A stretch of DNA of 64,000 nt. Origin: Dyella_B sp035486915. Its GTDB lineage: Bacteria; Pseudomonadota; Gammaproteobacteria; Xanthomonadales; Rhodanobacteraceae. The position numbers and the translations under genes were made by a program. The notes under the pieces were generated by a model. It was given only the letters and a program-made list of their open reading frames with translations. It searched no databases and was not told the DNA's origin. Where the stretch lies: contig NZ_DATHMR010000200.1 in NCBI RefSeq assembly GCF_035486915.1, forward strand, positions 1-64,000, written 5' to 3'. Positions within the stretch are counted from its first letter, which is position 1; each line of letters opens with the position of its first letter. Positions 25,838 to 34,536 of this stretch are shown piece after piece.

Positions 25838-26198
25838 GCACGTCTCCTCGCCGGTTCAACCACCAACTGGCGAGGTAACCCAAACCCGTCATCAACGGCA
25901 ACAGACCGATACCCCATAGACGATCGATACCCAGACCGTCATCAAGCTGGCCTGGCAATGCCAGGAACATTGCTATCAGTCCCACGCCAACACCGATCAG
26001 CACCAGCGCCCTACGCCGCTCGCAATAAACCACGCGCGGTTCCAGCAACAGTTCTGGTGTCAGGTTTACGCCTTTGTCGGCCAGTTGCAGCAGGGTGTTG
26101 TAACGCGCCTGTGTCCGCCTGTAGCTGTAGCGCAGCACGATCAGGATGATGAGAACAGGGGCCGACATCACGACGAGGGGAATCAAAAAGTAATCCAT
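25830..26198 (-). CDS. DUF6249-type small membrane protein
   Basis: The 122-residue protein has an N-terminal hydrophobic helix (about residues 5-23) followed by YRRTQARYNTLLQLADKGVN. Two more hydrophobic helices follow (about 65-82 and 96-112). The pattern of a membrane helix followed by a helix with ALADKG-like text is that of DUF6249 proteins, which often lie beside ECF sigma genes. It overlaps the sigma gene by eight bases and is first in the operon. GGAG precedes the ATG. Function unknown. Confidence 0.75.
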   Translation of the reverse strand: MDYFLIPLVVMSAPVLIILIVLRYSYRRTQARYNTLLQLADKGVNLTPELLLEPRVVYCERRRALVLIGVGVGLIAMFLALPGQLDDGLGIDRLWGIGLLPLMTGLGYLASWWLNRRGDVRD

Positions 26199-26277
26199 GG
26201 TCTTGCTCCAGATGGTGTATCGAGCCGAAAGGCTTTAGTAACAGATGATGGGGCGACGCGCTTCCCGTTTCCCGGAC

Positions 26278-27801
26278 TCAGTTTTTTGTGCCTTCGGCGG
26301 CAAGCAAATCGGCAATCTCCTCGGCCAGCAACCAGTGTTGCGACGGCCCTTCATTACTGGTCAGAGCCACGGCCGCACCGGTTTCCCAAACCATCTCCAG
26401 GTTTGCCGTAGTGCCCTCGATGCCCCCCTGATGGCCGCGGATGTGACGCCCGTGCGAGAGTCGTTCGTCGATTCCGGCCCCAATGGCACCGGGGCCGTCG
26501 TTCGGCACTTCGCCGTCGAACATCGTTGCGATCGTTGCGGACTTGACCAGCTTGCCTTCGTGCAAGGCGTTGGCGAACCGCAGCAGATCGGCATTGGTGG
26601 AATAAGCGCCACCTGCGGGACTGCCCTTGTAGATGCCCTGCACCCAGTTTGCCATCCACGTTCGGGAGAACACTCCATCGTCGTGAAAGTAGCCGACTGC
26701 AAGCCCGGGCACGATCTCATCCTCGCTGTCGAAACCGCTGGATGTCATCTGCGCGGGTTCGAAGACGTGATGCTGGATGTAGTCGAAGTAGCTTTCCCCG
26801 GATACGTTCTCGATGATGCGACCGAGCAATACGTAGCCGGCGTTGCTGTAGCTCAACCCGTTGCCTGGCTCGCCCACCTTGGGCTGGCGGGCGATCAGCC
26901 CTAGATAGTCCGCTGGGTTGACGAAGCGCGCGGCGTGCTCGAAATAGTCCGGCACCATGAAATCGCCCAGGCCTGCGGTATGGTGCAGGAGTTCCCACAC
27001 CGTGATCTTCTTCGCCGTCGCCTGGTCGGGATATTCCGGAACCCGTTTCGCGAGCGTGTCGTTCCACGACAACTTGCCGGCCTCGACCAGTTGCGCAATG
27101 GCAACCGCAGTGAACATCTTGCCGATCGAGCCGATGTGGAATTTCGTCTGATGATCGATCGGCACGTTGAAGCTACGTTCGGCCAGGCCACGGCATTCGT
27201 CGAACACGGTCTCGCCGCCATCGGACACAGTTACGCAGCCGGAGAAATCGGACACACGTACCAGTTTGTCCAGTACGGCGTGTATCTGTTTTCCCAACTC
27301 AGCGTGCGACACCGGCCCCTTGGGCCAGCCGACAAAAAATGGATTATCCATATCGACTAGCACCGCCTGCGCGAGTCGATCCGTATGTGCCGGGTCGGCG
27401 GTCAGCCAGAACAGGGCCGCCTGCGCGCTACGACGTCCCTTCACGGCAACTTCGAGCAGTCCGGGCTGATGCGGATCGGTGCGTACATCGAATACATCCA
27501 GGCCGCCGCTATCGCGAGCCGCCGAAGCCAAGTCCGTGACAAACGCCGCTTTGTCGTCGGGGGCCATGGATGCCGATAGAACATGCGGCACCCACTGCGT
27601 GATCTGTGCAGGACCGTCGTTATTGGCGTGGTGGATCAGCTCGCCCGCGAGGTGGCCTACCGGCGTATTGGGCAGCTGTGTGTTTGCAGACGCAGCGCCC
27701 ATGCAAGGAGTCGCGGTGCAACACAGCGAAATGGATGCGCACAAGGGCACGAGCCGGAGCGCGTGAGTCTTGACCCGAACGATAAAGGCGCGGTCGATCA
27801 T
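26278..27801 (-). CDS. serine beta-lactamase-like hydrolase (class C fold)
   Basis: The protein is about 507 residues from MIDRAFIV, with a probable signal peptide. An alternative start lies 11 codons upstream. An N-terminal region of about 150 residues has no clear family match. The beta-lactamase-type domain spans about 165-505: HIGSIGKMFTAVAIAQL carries the SxxK nucleophile motif, LSYSNAGYVLLGRI the YxN motif, and RGHQGGIEGTTANLEM takes the place of the third (KTG-like) motif as HxG. Such proteins act as esterases, D-aminopeptidases or transpeptidase-like enzymes; beta-lactam resistance is not implied. Confidence 0.85.
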   Translation of the reverse strand: MIDRAFIVRVKTHALRLVPLCASISLCCTATPCMGAASANTQLPNTPVGHLAGELIHHANNDGPAQITQWVPHVLSASMAPDDKAAFVTDLASAARDSGGLDVFDVRTDPHQPGLLEVAVKGRRSAQAALFWLTADPAHTDRLAQAVLVDMDNPFFVGWPKGPVSHAELGKQIHAVLDKLVRVSDFSGCVTVSDGGETVFDECRGLAERSFNVPIDHQTKFHIGSIGKMFTAVAIAQLVEAGKLSWNDTLAKRVPEYPDQATAKKITVWELLHHTAGLGDFMVPDYFEHAARFVNPADYLGLIARQPKVGEPGNGLSYSNAGYVLLGRIIENVSGESYFDYIQHHVFEPAQMTSSGFDSEDEIVPGLAVGYFHDDGVFSRTWMANWVQGIYKGSPAGGAYSTNADLLRFANALHEGKLVKSATIATMFDGEVPNDGPGAIGAGIDERLSHGRHIRGHQGGIEGTTANLEMVWETGAAVALTSNEGPSQHWLLAEEIADLLAAEGTKN

Positions 27802-28006
27802 GAAGGTTGCTCTCTGCGGGTTACCGGCCGACATGGCGGTCTTAATCCCTTAGATGCAGCAAGCCCCCGGATTGGATTCAGCTGAGTTGGCTTCAGAGAA
27901 AAGTAACGCTGGCCCTTTCATCTGGCGAGGCGGCCGTGCAGTAGATCAACGGCCCCTTCCCCTCATCAAGCAGGACGACTGTGCCGAATAAAATCTCTCT
28001 CCCTAA

Positions 28007-28031
28007 TCGCGATAAGGAAGTTTTATCGCGA
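28007..28031. repeat. perfect nine-pair inverted repeat
   Basis: TCGCGATAA and TTATCGCGA surround GGAAGTT. It lies about 75 bases downstream of the leftward NTF2-like gene and has no T tract, so it may be a weak terminator or an mRNA 3' stabiliser. A palindromic repeat copy follows within ten bases. Confidence 0.5.
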
Positions 28032-28036
28032 ACCGA

Positions 28037-28067
28037 AAATGTCCGCTTTGGGTTGAAGCGGACATTT
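28037..28067. repeat. dispersed palindromic repeat, near-perfect copy
   Basis: AAATGTCCGCTTT and AAGCGGACATTT form a nearly uninterrupted stem around GGGTTG. It is one of the best copies in the window. Confidence 0.85.
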
Positions 28068-28104
28068 CCATATCGATCCAGGCACCTCACCGCAATGAGT
28101 CGGC

Positions 28105-28650
28105 TTACTTGGCAGTCGGCCTGATGTTTATTGAATACACGATAGAAGTGATTTTCCACGCATCCTTGGTATCGACGAGCGTCCAAAATGTGTGCCCATA
28201 ACCCTGGGGAATCTCATAGTCATATTCGAGGCTGGCCACGGTGCCATCGGTATGAATCCTTAAGTTGGACATTTTCTCCGCCGTCGCTTTGGCTGACGTA
28301 TCGGCAACGGACTGATCTTTCGCATTGGATGGGTATAGCTTTGGTGCTTTCCCATTGCTCGCCACCGTCATCCGGGCGAACGAGGGAAGCCCTACCGATC
28401 CGATCACAGGAACGTTTTCGTCGTAGTAGAAATCCAATAGAGCAGACGTGTCTTTTTTCGCCATGGCTAAATTATAAGAAGCTGCCAATTTCCTCAGCTG
28501 TGCGATGGCATCTGGAGGTCCCACATCGTGTGTTTGGGCATTAACCCCTTTCGCTGATTCGGCAGGCTGATGCACATCGGGCTGACTGGTTTGCTGCGCT
28601 TGCACACTTGTTGCGGCTAACACGAGAGTGAAGAGTGCGACGAGCTTCAT
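28105..28650 (-). CDS. secreted NTF2-like (SnoaL/DUF4440-type) protein
   Basis: The 181-residue protein has a signal peptide (MKLVALFTLVLAATSVQAQ). A domain with the NTF2-like pattern follows: an N-terminal helix (AIAQLRKLAASYNLAMAKKD, about residues 48-67), LLDFYYDENV, and late beta strands (VASLEYDYEIPQGYGHTFWT, then DAWKITSIVYSI). Start MKLVALF was chosen over a start ten codons upstream because GGGG precedes it and the signal peptide begins there. It probably binds a small ligand in the periplasm; function unknown. Confidence 0.75.
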   Translation of the reverse strand: MKLVALFTLVLAATSVQAQQTSQPDVHQPAESAKGVNAQTHDVGPPDAIAQLRKLAASYNLAMAKKDTSALLDFYYDENVPVIGSVGLPSFARMTVASNGKAPKLYPSNAKDQSVADTSAKATAEKMSNLRIHTDGTVASLEYDYEIPQGYGHTFWTLVDTKDAWKITSIVYSINIRPTAK

Positions 28651-29247
28651 GCGATCCCCTTTATCGTTACTCAGCCCCAAGCCGAGGCCGAATCAGATTC
28701 AGTGACCGACTGAGCGATCGCAAGTTCCGCTTGTACATGTCCGCCTGGGGTCGAAAGCGGGCACGGAAGTTGTCGTCAAAAGGGCAGCACCAAGTAAAAG
28801 GCCGATGCTGCCTGATGCCAAGTCACTATCTGAATCGGCCGAAATCACTGTCGAAAGCGGACATAACTCGATGCTTCTGCAAGATGGCGAACCTTATCTC
28901 GTTCGCGCTCATTCTTCCGGAGAGGGATGGCTGCTAGCAACCGAGCAGGTGAATACACATCGCGGCCGGCCAGTCTTCGTCTTACAGTCGATGGTCATTC
29001 GGAAGTGCTCAAACACACCGTGAAAATGCTTCGTCTATCCGTTCAAGGCGCGAAGCACTCGTGAGTTGCCCGTAAGCCGTTTGTTTTAGGAACCGTCGAA
29101 CCGTTCCATAGGCAGGCTTGCCTGCACGTTCTTGCAGTGGGCGGTCGTTTTGCTGCAGCGAGCGGTGTGTGTCGGTCCGCACCGCACACCTACACTTGTC
29201 TTCGCGACATCACGCAAGTTCGATGCCTGAATCTGAAGCGGGACATT
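28651..29247. other. 597-base intergenic region
   Basis: It holds a nearly complete palindromic repeat at 28736-28764 and a half copy at 28848-28866. Promoters for the divergent NTF2-like and TonB receptor genes must lie here. A 72-codon plus-strand frame (28805-29023) overlaps the repeat and has no recognisable content. Confidence 0.45.
28736..28764. repeat. dispersed palindromic repeat
   Basis: CATGTCCGCCTGGGG followed by TCGAAAGCGGGCAC. Both arms carry one or two changes from the consensus. A right-arm half copy follows at 28848-28866. Confidence 0.7.
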
Positions 29248-31212
29248 ATGCGCGTCACATCTACGAAGAGTCGGACGTTCTCTGTCGTAATCGCCGCTGC
29301 TGTCATCTTTCAGGCGACCGCGGTCAACGCGCAACACGCCGCCGACAATCCCATCTCCGCCGCCGATGACGCCTATGGATTGACGCTCGGATTGGAGTCG
29401 GTGGGCCTGTATAGCCCGGGGCTGGTGCGCGGATTCAATCCGCAAGCAGCCGGCAATGTGCGGATCGACGGTCTTTACTTCGATCAACAAGGTGCGTTGT
29501 CCAATCGTGTCATCGAGGACTCGACCATCAAGGTAGGTGTGAGCGAAATCGGTTATGCCTTTCCGGCACCTACCGGCATCGTGGATTACGACCTCCGCCA
29601 CGCCGGCGGCGACGTGCCTAGTGCAACGATCATTGCAAATGTCGGTCCCGATGAAAGCCGCGGCGTCAGTATCGACGGCAGCTTACCCGTGATCGGTAGC
29701 GAACTCGTTCTGCCGATCGGAGTAAGTACGCAAGTCAGCACGCAGACGCCGTCTTACGGTCCCTATCCCGGATACACGTCGAACGTCACGAGCATAGGCG
29801 CGACGCCCCGATGGTCGCCGAACGACAAGATCACTGTGCGCGCGATTGTCGACTGGCAGCAAACCAGTAACGCAAAAACATTTCCGCTGTACTTCACGGC
29901 TGGCGATTTCCTGCCGCCGTCCATTTCTAAAGGCTATCTTGGCCAGAACTGGGCGGAAGGCCGCAATGTGACGATGAATCTAGGCGGCATCGTGTCTGCG
30001 CAGTTGACCAAGATATGGTTGCTAAAGGCCGGTGTTTTTCGCTCGACAAACGACTATCCCGTCAGCTTTGCAGATCAGTACACGAACATCCAACCGAACG
30101 GCCAGTCCGAGCATCTGGTCGTGGGATATCCGGATCAGGACACGTCTTCCAACTCCGGTGAGGTACGCCTGACGGGCGCCTTCCTAGGAGGTGACTGGGG
30201 CCAGCAACTCATCTTCATGGCTCGCGGCCGGGACACCAACGCACGTTACGGCGGCGAGGATGTTGTCGACGAGGGGCCGGCCGTCATCGGTACGCTCGTT
30301 GAGTTACCGGAGCCGGACTTCATCTATTCGGCGCCCACGAATGATCACACCCAACTGTGGAGCGTGGGCTCGGCGTATCACCTTGATTGGCGAAAACGCG
30401 CCGAATTCGAAATAGGTATTCAGGACGAAAATTATCGCGAGACCGTCGTCGCTCCGGGGATACCCGACTCCGGTATGTCGGCGCACCTTCCTCGCGCTTA
30501 TAGCAACGCAGCCTTTGCGCTCGCTCCTCAATGGACGCTTTATGCCGGCTACACCCAGGGGCTCGAAAATTCCGGAGCCGCGCCCAATTCCGCCAAGAAC
30601 AGCGGCGCTGTTCTTCCGGCATCCAAAACTTGGCAAATCGATTCGGGCATACGTTATGTCGTGACGCCCAAGTTCAAGATTATTGCGGGCGTCTTCGAGC
30701 TACAGAAGCCCTACTTCAATCTGGATACGGACAACATCGATCGGGAGCTCGGCGTGCAGCGAGCCAAAGGTGTCGAGCTCTCTATTGCGGGTGAGCTGGC
30801 CAAGTACCTGCACGTCAATATCGGTGTGCTCGATGGCAAGGTCAGCATTGTTGGGTCGAACCTGGCCGCCGAGAAGGTCGGCTTCGTCGCCGTCGGCCAA
30901 CCGCTGCTGACGTATGTGGCCAACATCAACTATGACCTTCCGTGGTTGCCAGCCGCATCGATGGATGTATCAGCCACACATTTTGGTACTGCGCCAGCAA
31001 GCATCGACAACGGTGTTTATTCGCCTGCGGTCACGCTGGTAAATCTCGGGGGGCGGTATCAGTTCACTGCCTTCGGCAAGAAAAGCAGCCTTCGCCTACA
31101 AATCCAGAACCTTTTGGCGACCAAGAAATGGACGACCCAATACACGCCCGGTTTTTTTCAATGGCCGCCACCGCGGACTGTCTTTGCCTACATCACCACC
31201 GATCTTCTGTGA
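29248..31212 (+). CDS. TonB-dependent outer-membrane receptor
   Basis: The 654-residue protein has a signal peptide ending AVNAQ (about residue 29) and a plug domain with the typical RGF...RIDG progression (LVRGFNPQAAGNVRIDGLYF, about residues 59-78). A beta-barrel ends with the C-terminal strand TVFAYITTDLL. It is shorter than carbohydrate receptors and lacks an N-terminal signalling domain. Receptors of this length often take up siderophores or small molecules; the cargo cannot be told. The ATG at MRVTSTKSRTF was chosen because a proper signal peptide starts there. The MXKDX protein gene follows after 80 bases. Confidence 0.87.
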   Translation: MRVTSTKSRTFSVVIAAAVIFQATAVNAQHAADNPISAADDAYGLTLGLESVGLYSPGLVRGFNPQAAGNVRIDGLYFDQQGALSNRVIEDSTIKVGVSEIGYAFPAPTGIVDYDLRHAGGDVPSATIIANVGPDESRGVSIDGSLPVIGSELVLPIGVSTQVSTQTPSYGPYPGYTSNVTSIGATPRWSPNDKITVRAIVDWQQTSNAKTFPLYFTAGDFLPPSISKGYLGQNWAEGRNVTMNLGGIVSAQLTKIWLLKAGVFRSTNDYPVSFADQYTNIQPNGQSEHLVVGYPDQDTSSNSGEVRLTGAFLGGDWGQQLIFMARGRDTNARYGGEDVVDEGPAVIGTLVELPEPDFIYSAPTNDHTQLWSVGSAYHLDWRKRAEFEIGIQDENYRETVVAPGIPDSGMSAHLPRAYSNAAFALAPQWTLYAGYTQGLENSGAAPNSAKNSGAVLPASKTWQIDSGIRYVVTPKFKIIAGVFELQKPYFNLDTDNIDRELGVQRAKGVELSIAGELAKYLHVNIGVLDGKVSIVGSNLAAEKVGFVAVGQPLLTYVANINYDLPWLPAASMDVSATHFGTAPASIDNGVYSPAVTLVNLGGRYQFTAFGKKSSLRLQIQNLLATKKWTTQYTPGFFQWPPPRTVFAYITTDLL

Positions 31213-31294
31213 CGTCGGTCTGTCTGTTTAGTGCCCACCCTGCACAGGACCAACCCTGTGCATTTTCTCCCCCACTCATAGCTAGGAGTTACCC

Positions 31295-31591
31295 ATGAAA
31301 AACGTAAATTCCGTAGTGTTTGCCATGTGTCTGGCGCTCGGTGCCGGCAGCGCTTTTGCCCAAGACAGTGGGATGGCGAAGGATTCGATGAGCCATGACG
31401 ACATGACCCAAACCAGCAAGGATCACGATGGCATGAAGAAGGACGCTATGGGACACGACGCGATGAAGAAAGACACGATGTCCAAGGGCAGTATGGCGAA
31501 AGATGCCATGTCCAAGAACTCCCAGAGCAGCGATGCGATGAAGGACAACATGAGTCACGACACCACGGGAAATAACAGCTCGCAGCATTAA
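31295..31591 (+). CDS. pentapeptide MXKDX repeat protein
   Basis: The 98-residue exported protein has a signal peptide (MKNVNSVVFAMCLALGAGSAFA). A mature part of imperfect Met-X-Lys-Asp-X repeats follows (GMAKDSMSHDDM, GMKKDAMGHDAMKKDTMSK), rich in Met, His and Asp. This is the MXKDX-repeat family, found in the periplasm of many proteobacteria. The residue composition suggests binding of soft or transition metals, but function is unproven. AGGAGT precedes the ATG, and a strong terminator follows, so it has its own 3' end. Confidence 0.9.
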   Translation: MKNVNSVVFAMCLALGAGSAFAQDSGMAKDSMSHDDMTQTSKDHDGMKKDAMGHDAMKKDTMSKGSMAKDAMSKNSQSSDAMKDNMSHDTTGNNSSQH

Positions 31592-31607
31592 AAGTCGTTG
31601 GTGTCCT

Positions 31608-31645
31608 CTGCCCATGTCATCCCAGCTGGCATGGGCAGCTTTTTT
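31608..31645 (+). terminator. terminator after the MXKDX gene
   Basis: CTGCCCATG and CATGGGCAG pair over nine bases and are followed by CTTTTTT. The loop contains a small inner palindrome (CCAGCTGG). It is 17 bases after the stop codon. Confidence 0.9.
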
Positions 31646-31692
31646 GCTTTTGCCGAAAGTCGAAGTCGCTTGGCGACGGTACAGCTGCGGTA

Positions 31693-32448
31693 TCAGCGGC
31701 TGTTTGACAGCTCTGCCAGACGGTCCTGAATGTGCTTACGATAGCGGCGGCTCAAACGGAGGCGATCCGTGGAATTCAGCACGACCTCGTATTCGCCACC
31801 CTCCTGCAGTTCCAGCCCCCTAACCCGGTTGAGGTTGACGATGATCGAGCGATGGATACGCGCGAACATTCGTGCGTCCAGATCTTGTTCCAGCTCTTGC
31901 AACGTGCGGCGCAGGATATGTGTGGCCGCGCCCACATGGATGCAGGCGTAGTAACTCGCCGCTTCGATCCAATCGATGTCTGCGACGTTAATGAACAAGG
32001 TCTGGCCTCGGCTCTTGACCGCGATCCTGCTGATCGAACGGTGTTGCGTTGGCGCATAACGCGCGAGCTTTTCCTTCGCGCGCGCGAGGGCGCGATGGAA
32101 GCGAGCATCGTCGAAGGGCTTCAAGAGGTAGTCCAACGCGCCCGCCTCGAAGGCGCGCAGCGCATACACGTCGTAGGCCGTCACGAAGATGACAGTCTCG
32201 GGCATGTCCGCACCAAGCAACTCGAGCACATCGAAGCCATCGCATTCGGGCATTTGGACATCCAGGAACACGAGGTCTGGCCTGGACCGTCTGACCTCGT
32301 TGATCGCCTCCAGTCCTGACCCGCATTCGATCACCGATGCGATATCAGGATCGTTACGCAACAGGAGTGTGAGATTGCGCCGCGCCAAGGCCTCGTCATC
32401 GACAACCAGGACGTGGATCGACTGGGAATTTTCCTCAGACGATGCCAT
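31693..32448 (-). CDS. LytTR-family response regulator
   Basis: The 251-residue protein has a receiver domain (about residues 10-125) with acidic pocket VVDDE, phospho-acceptor Asp in LVFLDVQMPECDG and conserved Lys in LDYLLKPFDD. A LytTR DNA-binding domain follows (about 145-245; DIDWIEAASYYACIHV, then FARIHRSIIVNLNRV). It is the partner of the adjacent LytS-type kinase, whose stop directly abuts this start, so the pair is co-transcribed with the kinase first. The target genes are unknown. Confidence 0.92.
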   Translation of the reverse strand: MASSEENSQSIHVLVVDDEALARRNLTLLLRNDPDIASVIECGSGLEAINEVRRSRPDLVFLDVQMPECDGFDVLELLGADMPETVIFVTAYDVYALRAFEAGALDYLLKPFDDARFHRALARAKEKLARYAPTQHRSISRIAVKSRGQTLFINVADIDWIEAASYYACIHVGAATHILRRTLQELEQDLDARMFARIHRSIIVNLNRVRGLELQEGGEYEVVLNSTDRLRLSRRYRKHIQDRLAELSNSR

Positions 32449-33552
32449 TTACGTCTCCAGGAACGGCAAGGTCACAACAACCTCCACGCCGCCCGTGTCG
32501 ACTGGCCTCAACAGCAGCTCGGATCGGTCGCCGTGCAGAATTTGCAAACGGGTGCGCAGATTGCCCAAGCCTACGCCATCGGACGTCGTTTCCAGATCCT
32601 CCCGGACCCAAGGGCCGTCGTTGTAGACCGTCAGACGAAGCGTGTCATCGTAGCGCGCACCTGCGACACGGATCTCACCGCCGGCGACGCGCTTGGAGAC
32701 GCCGTGTTTGATAGCGTTCTCGACCAGCGGCTGCAGCAGGAGATTCGGGACCTGTGCATCTCCGAGTTCGACGGGGATGTCCAGACTCACGCGAAGGCGG
32801 TCCCCGAACCGGACCTTCTGGATATCGATATAGCGCTGCAGGTATTCAACTTCCTCCGTCAGAGTCACCTGTGCCCGGTGGGAGTCTTCCGACGCGCGAC
32901 GCAGAAACTCGCTCAAGCCCACGATCATTCCGATCGCTGCATCGTTGCGTTGGTCTCGTACAAGGCCAACGATTGAATTGAGCGTGTTGAACATGAAGTG
33001 TGGATCCATCTGGCTTCGCAGTGCGGCAAGTTGGGCGCGAGACAGCTCGCCGTTGAGCCGTGCGGTCTCGCTCATCTGCCACTGCACCTTTTCGCGCGAT
33101 TCCACGACATAGGTGACAGTCAGGATCAGCGCATAAGCGATCACGAATGTCACGATCTGGTCAGTGAGCAACGAGTACCACGTGTCGACGAAGTCGGGTG
33201 GCGGGTTGTGGTGCCACGGATTGGAGATGACCCGAAGCATGGCCGACCACGCCTCAGCGACCATGCTGACGATGGCGAAGGCCATCAGATGCGCGATTCC
33301 CGCCTTCAGAACCGCCCCGCGAACGATCGGCCGCCTTCGTGCCAGTTCGACGATGAGTGGTGTCGCCAACATCCAAGGCAGCCAGGACACGAACACGATA
33401 ACGAATGGAGAAAGCCACGATCCTCGCGCGCCCATGGCGCGCATGGTGAAGATGGTCTGACTCGCATCGAACAGCGCGCCCGCACACCAGATGGCGGCGA
33501 TCCAAGTCCAGCGGGTCGAGCGTGTATTCGGGCGAGCGTCGGTCATGACCAT
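32449..33552 (-). CDS. LytS/YehU-type sensor histidine kinase
   Basis: The 367-residue inner-membrane kinase has four hydrophobic segments in residues 15-155. A His_kinase domain follows (AALRSQMDPHFMFNTLNSIV, about 177-196, with the phospho-acceptor His in DPHFMFN), then an HATPase domain (PNLLLQPLVENAIKHGV, about 269-285; DGVGLGNLRTRL near 335). No extracellular sensor domain is visible, so sensing is probably in the membrane. Several start codons lie close together (GTG, ATG, ATG); the first ATG is used here. The LytTR regulator follows immediately. Confidence 0.9.
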   Translation of the reverse strand: MVMTDARPNTRSTRWTWIAAIWCAGALFDASQTIFTMRAMGARGSWLSPFVIVFVSWLPWMLATPLIVELARRRPIVRGAVLKAGIAHLMAFAIVSMVAEAWSAMLRVISNPWHHNPPPDFVDTWYSLLTDQIVTFVIAYALILTVTYVVESREKVQWQMSETARLNGELSRAQLAALRSQMDPHFMFNTLNSIVGLVRDQRNDAAIGMIVGLSEFLRRASEDSHRAQVTLTEEVEYLQRYIDIQKVRFGDRLRVSLDIPVELGDAQVPNLLLQPLVENAIKHGVSKRVAGGEIRVAGARYDDTLRLTVYNDGPWVREDLETTSDGVGLGNLRTRLQILHGDRSELLLRPVDTGGVEVVVTLPFLET

Positions 33553-33727
33553 CACGCTACACCAAAGTCATCGCGAAAATCCCGGGCTGCAGCAAACGGC
33601 CTGTTCGGTGCAGCGAGTGGTCTGGCGAGATGGATAGCGCTTTGGCCAGACTAGGCGACGAATGTAGCGACATTCATCGTAGCCATATCTGCAAATGACA
33701 CGGTTGACACGAGCACTCATGCATTCG

Positions 33728-33871
33728 CATTTCCAGGAGTCATCACACTGTATGAAAACGAATTCAGCGGTCGCCCTCTTATTCCTTGGCACTGCAACGC
33801 TGTTGCATGCCCAGACATTATCTCCCCCGGCTTATATGACCAATGCAGTTGCCGATACTGCGCGTCCAGCC
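33728..33871 (+). repeat. duplicated leader segment, copy 1
   Basis: This 144-base stretch covers 24 bases of upstream sequence, the start codon, the signal peptide and the first mature residues of the lipocalin-like gene. The equivalent stretch of the next gene at 34393-34536 matches it at most positions without gaps, including GGAGTCATCACACTGTATGA around the start. Similarity ends abruptly at the same codon in both genes. Confidence 0.85.
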
Positions 33872-34357
33872 ACTGCTCAGGATATGGCGAGGAAACACAG
33901 CCAAAGCGCCAGCGGTCATGCCATGGTGCCGAAGGAACTGATTGGCGCTTGGACGCTTGTCCGCTGCGACAACGTTTACCCCGATGGTCACCGTGTGGAG
34001 CTATACGGTCCTAATCCGGAGGGCATGTGGCTTATCGATGCCCAGGGCGATTACATGATGCAGATTGTGCGGGCGAAGCGGATGCCATTTGCGGTGAACG
34101 ACAAATCCAAGGGAACGCCAGACGAGTACCGCGCCGCCTCCATGGATAGCAATGCTCACTATGGTTACATCGGTGCCAATGCGAGTGCCATACACACTCA
34201 GATCGTGCATGCATCGTTTCCGAATTGGGATGGCAAGAACGGAGACTCCGGTTACACGATCAACGGCGACGAGTTGACCTACCGCGTGGCTAAGCCGTCG
34301 AGCGGTGCGGCCGAAGGCGCCCATGGCGAAGTCGTATGGCGGCGCGTTCACTCCTAA
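33752..34357 (+). CDS. secreted lipocalin-like domain protein
   Basis: The 201-residue protein has a signal peptide (MKTNSAVALLFLGTATLLHAQ), a short linker (to about residue 60), and a lipocalin-like domain (about 62-200). That domain starts LIGAWTLVRCDNVYPDGHRV and shows GMWLIDAQGDYMMQIVR and DELTYRV. Lipocalin-like-5 type domains bind small hydrophobic molecules; ligand unknown. The start is fixed by alignment with the duplicated leader of the next gene. The pair is probably co-transcribed, although each copy carries the same 24-base upstream segment. Confidence 0.8.
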   Translation: MKTNSAVALLFLGTATLLHAQTLSPPAYMTNAVADTARPATAQDMARKHSQSASGHAMVPKELIGAWTLVRCDNVYPDGHRVELYGPNPEGMWLIDAQGDYMMQIVRAKRMPFAVNDKSKGTPDEYRAASMDSNAHYGYIGANASAIHTQIVHASFPNWDGKNGDSGYTINGDELTYRVAKPSSGAAEGAHGEVVWRRVHS

Positions 34358-34392
34358 CAACATGCATCGAAGTTACATGCATAAATGCGGCC

Positions 34393-34536
34393 CATTTCCT
34401 GGAGTCATCACACTGTATGAAAACGAATTCAGCGATCGTCCTCCTATTCCTCGGCAGTGCAACCCTGTTGCATGCCCAAACACTATCTCCGCCGGCCTAT
34501 GTAACCGATGCAGTCGCCGATGCCGCGCGTCCGGCC
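34393..34536 (+). repeat. duplicated leader segment, copy 2
   Basis: This is the second copy of the segment at 33728-33871, covering the ribosome-binding region, signal peptide and first mature residues (LSPPAYVTDAVADAARPA) of the methyltransferase gene. It includes the same GGAG site. Confidence 0.85.

Noticed and set aside
27893..28186. 97-codon minus-strand frame
   Set aside because: It overlaps the 3' part of the NTF2-like gene in another frame and passes through the palindromic repeat and hairpin; most likely chance.
28805..29023. 72-codon plus-strand frame
   Set aside because: Contains a half copy of the repeat, has no ribosome-binding site and no recognisable content.
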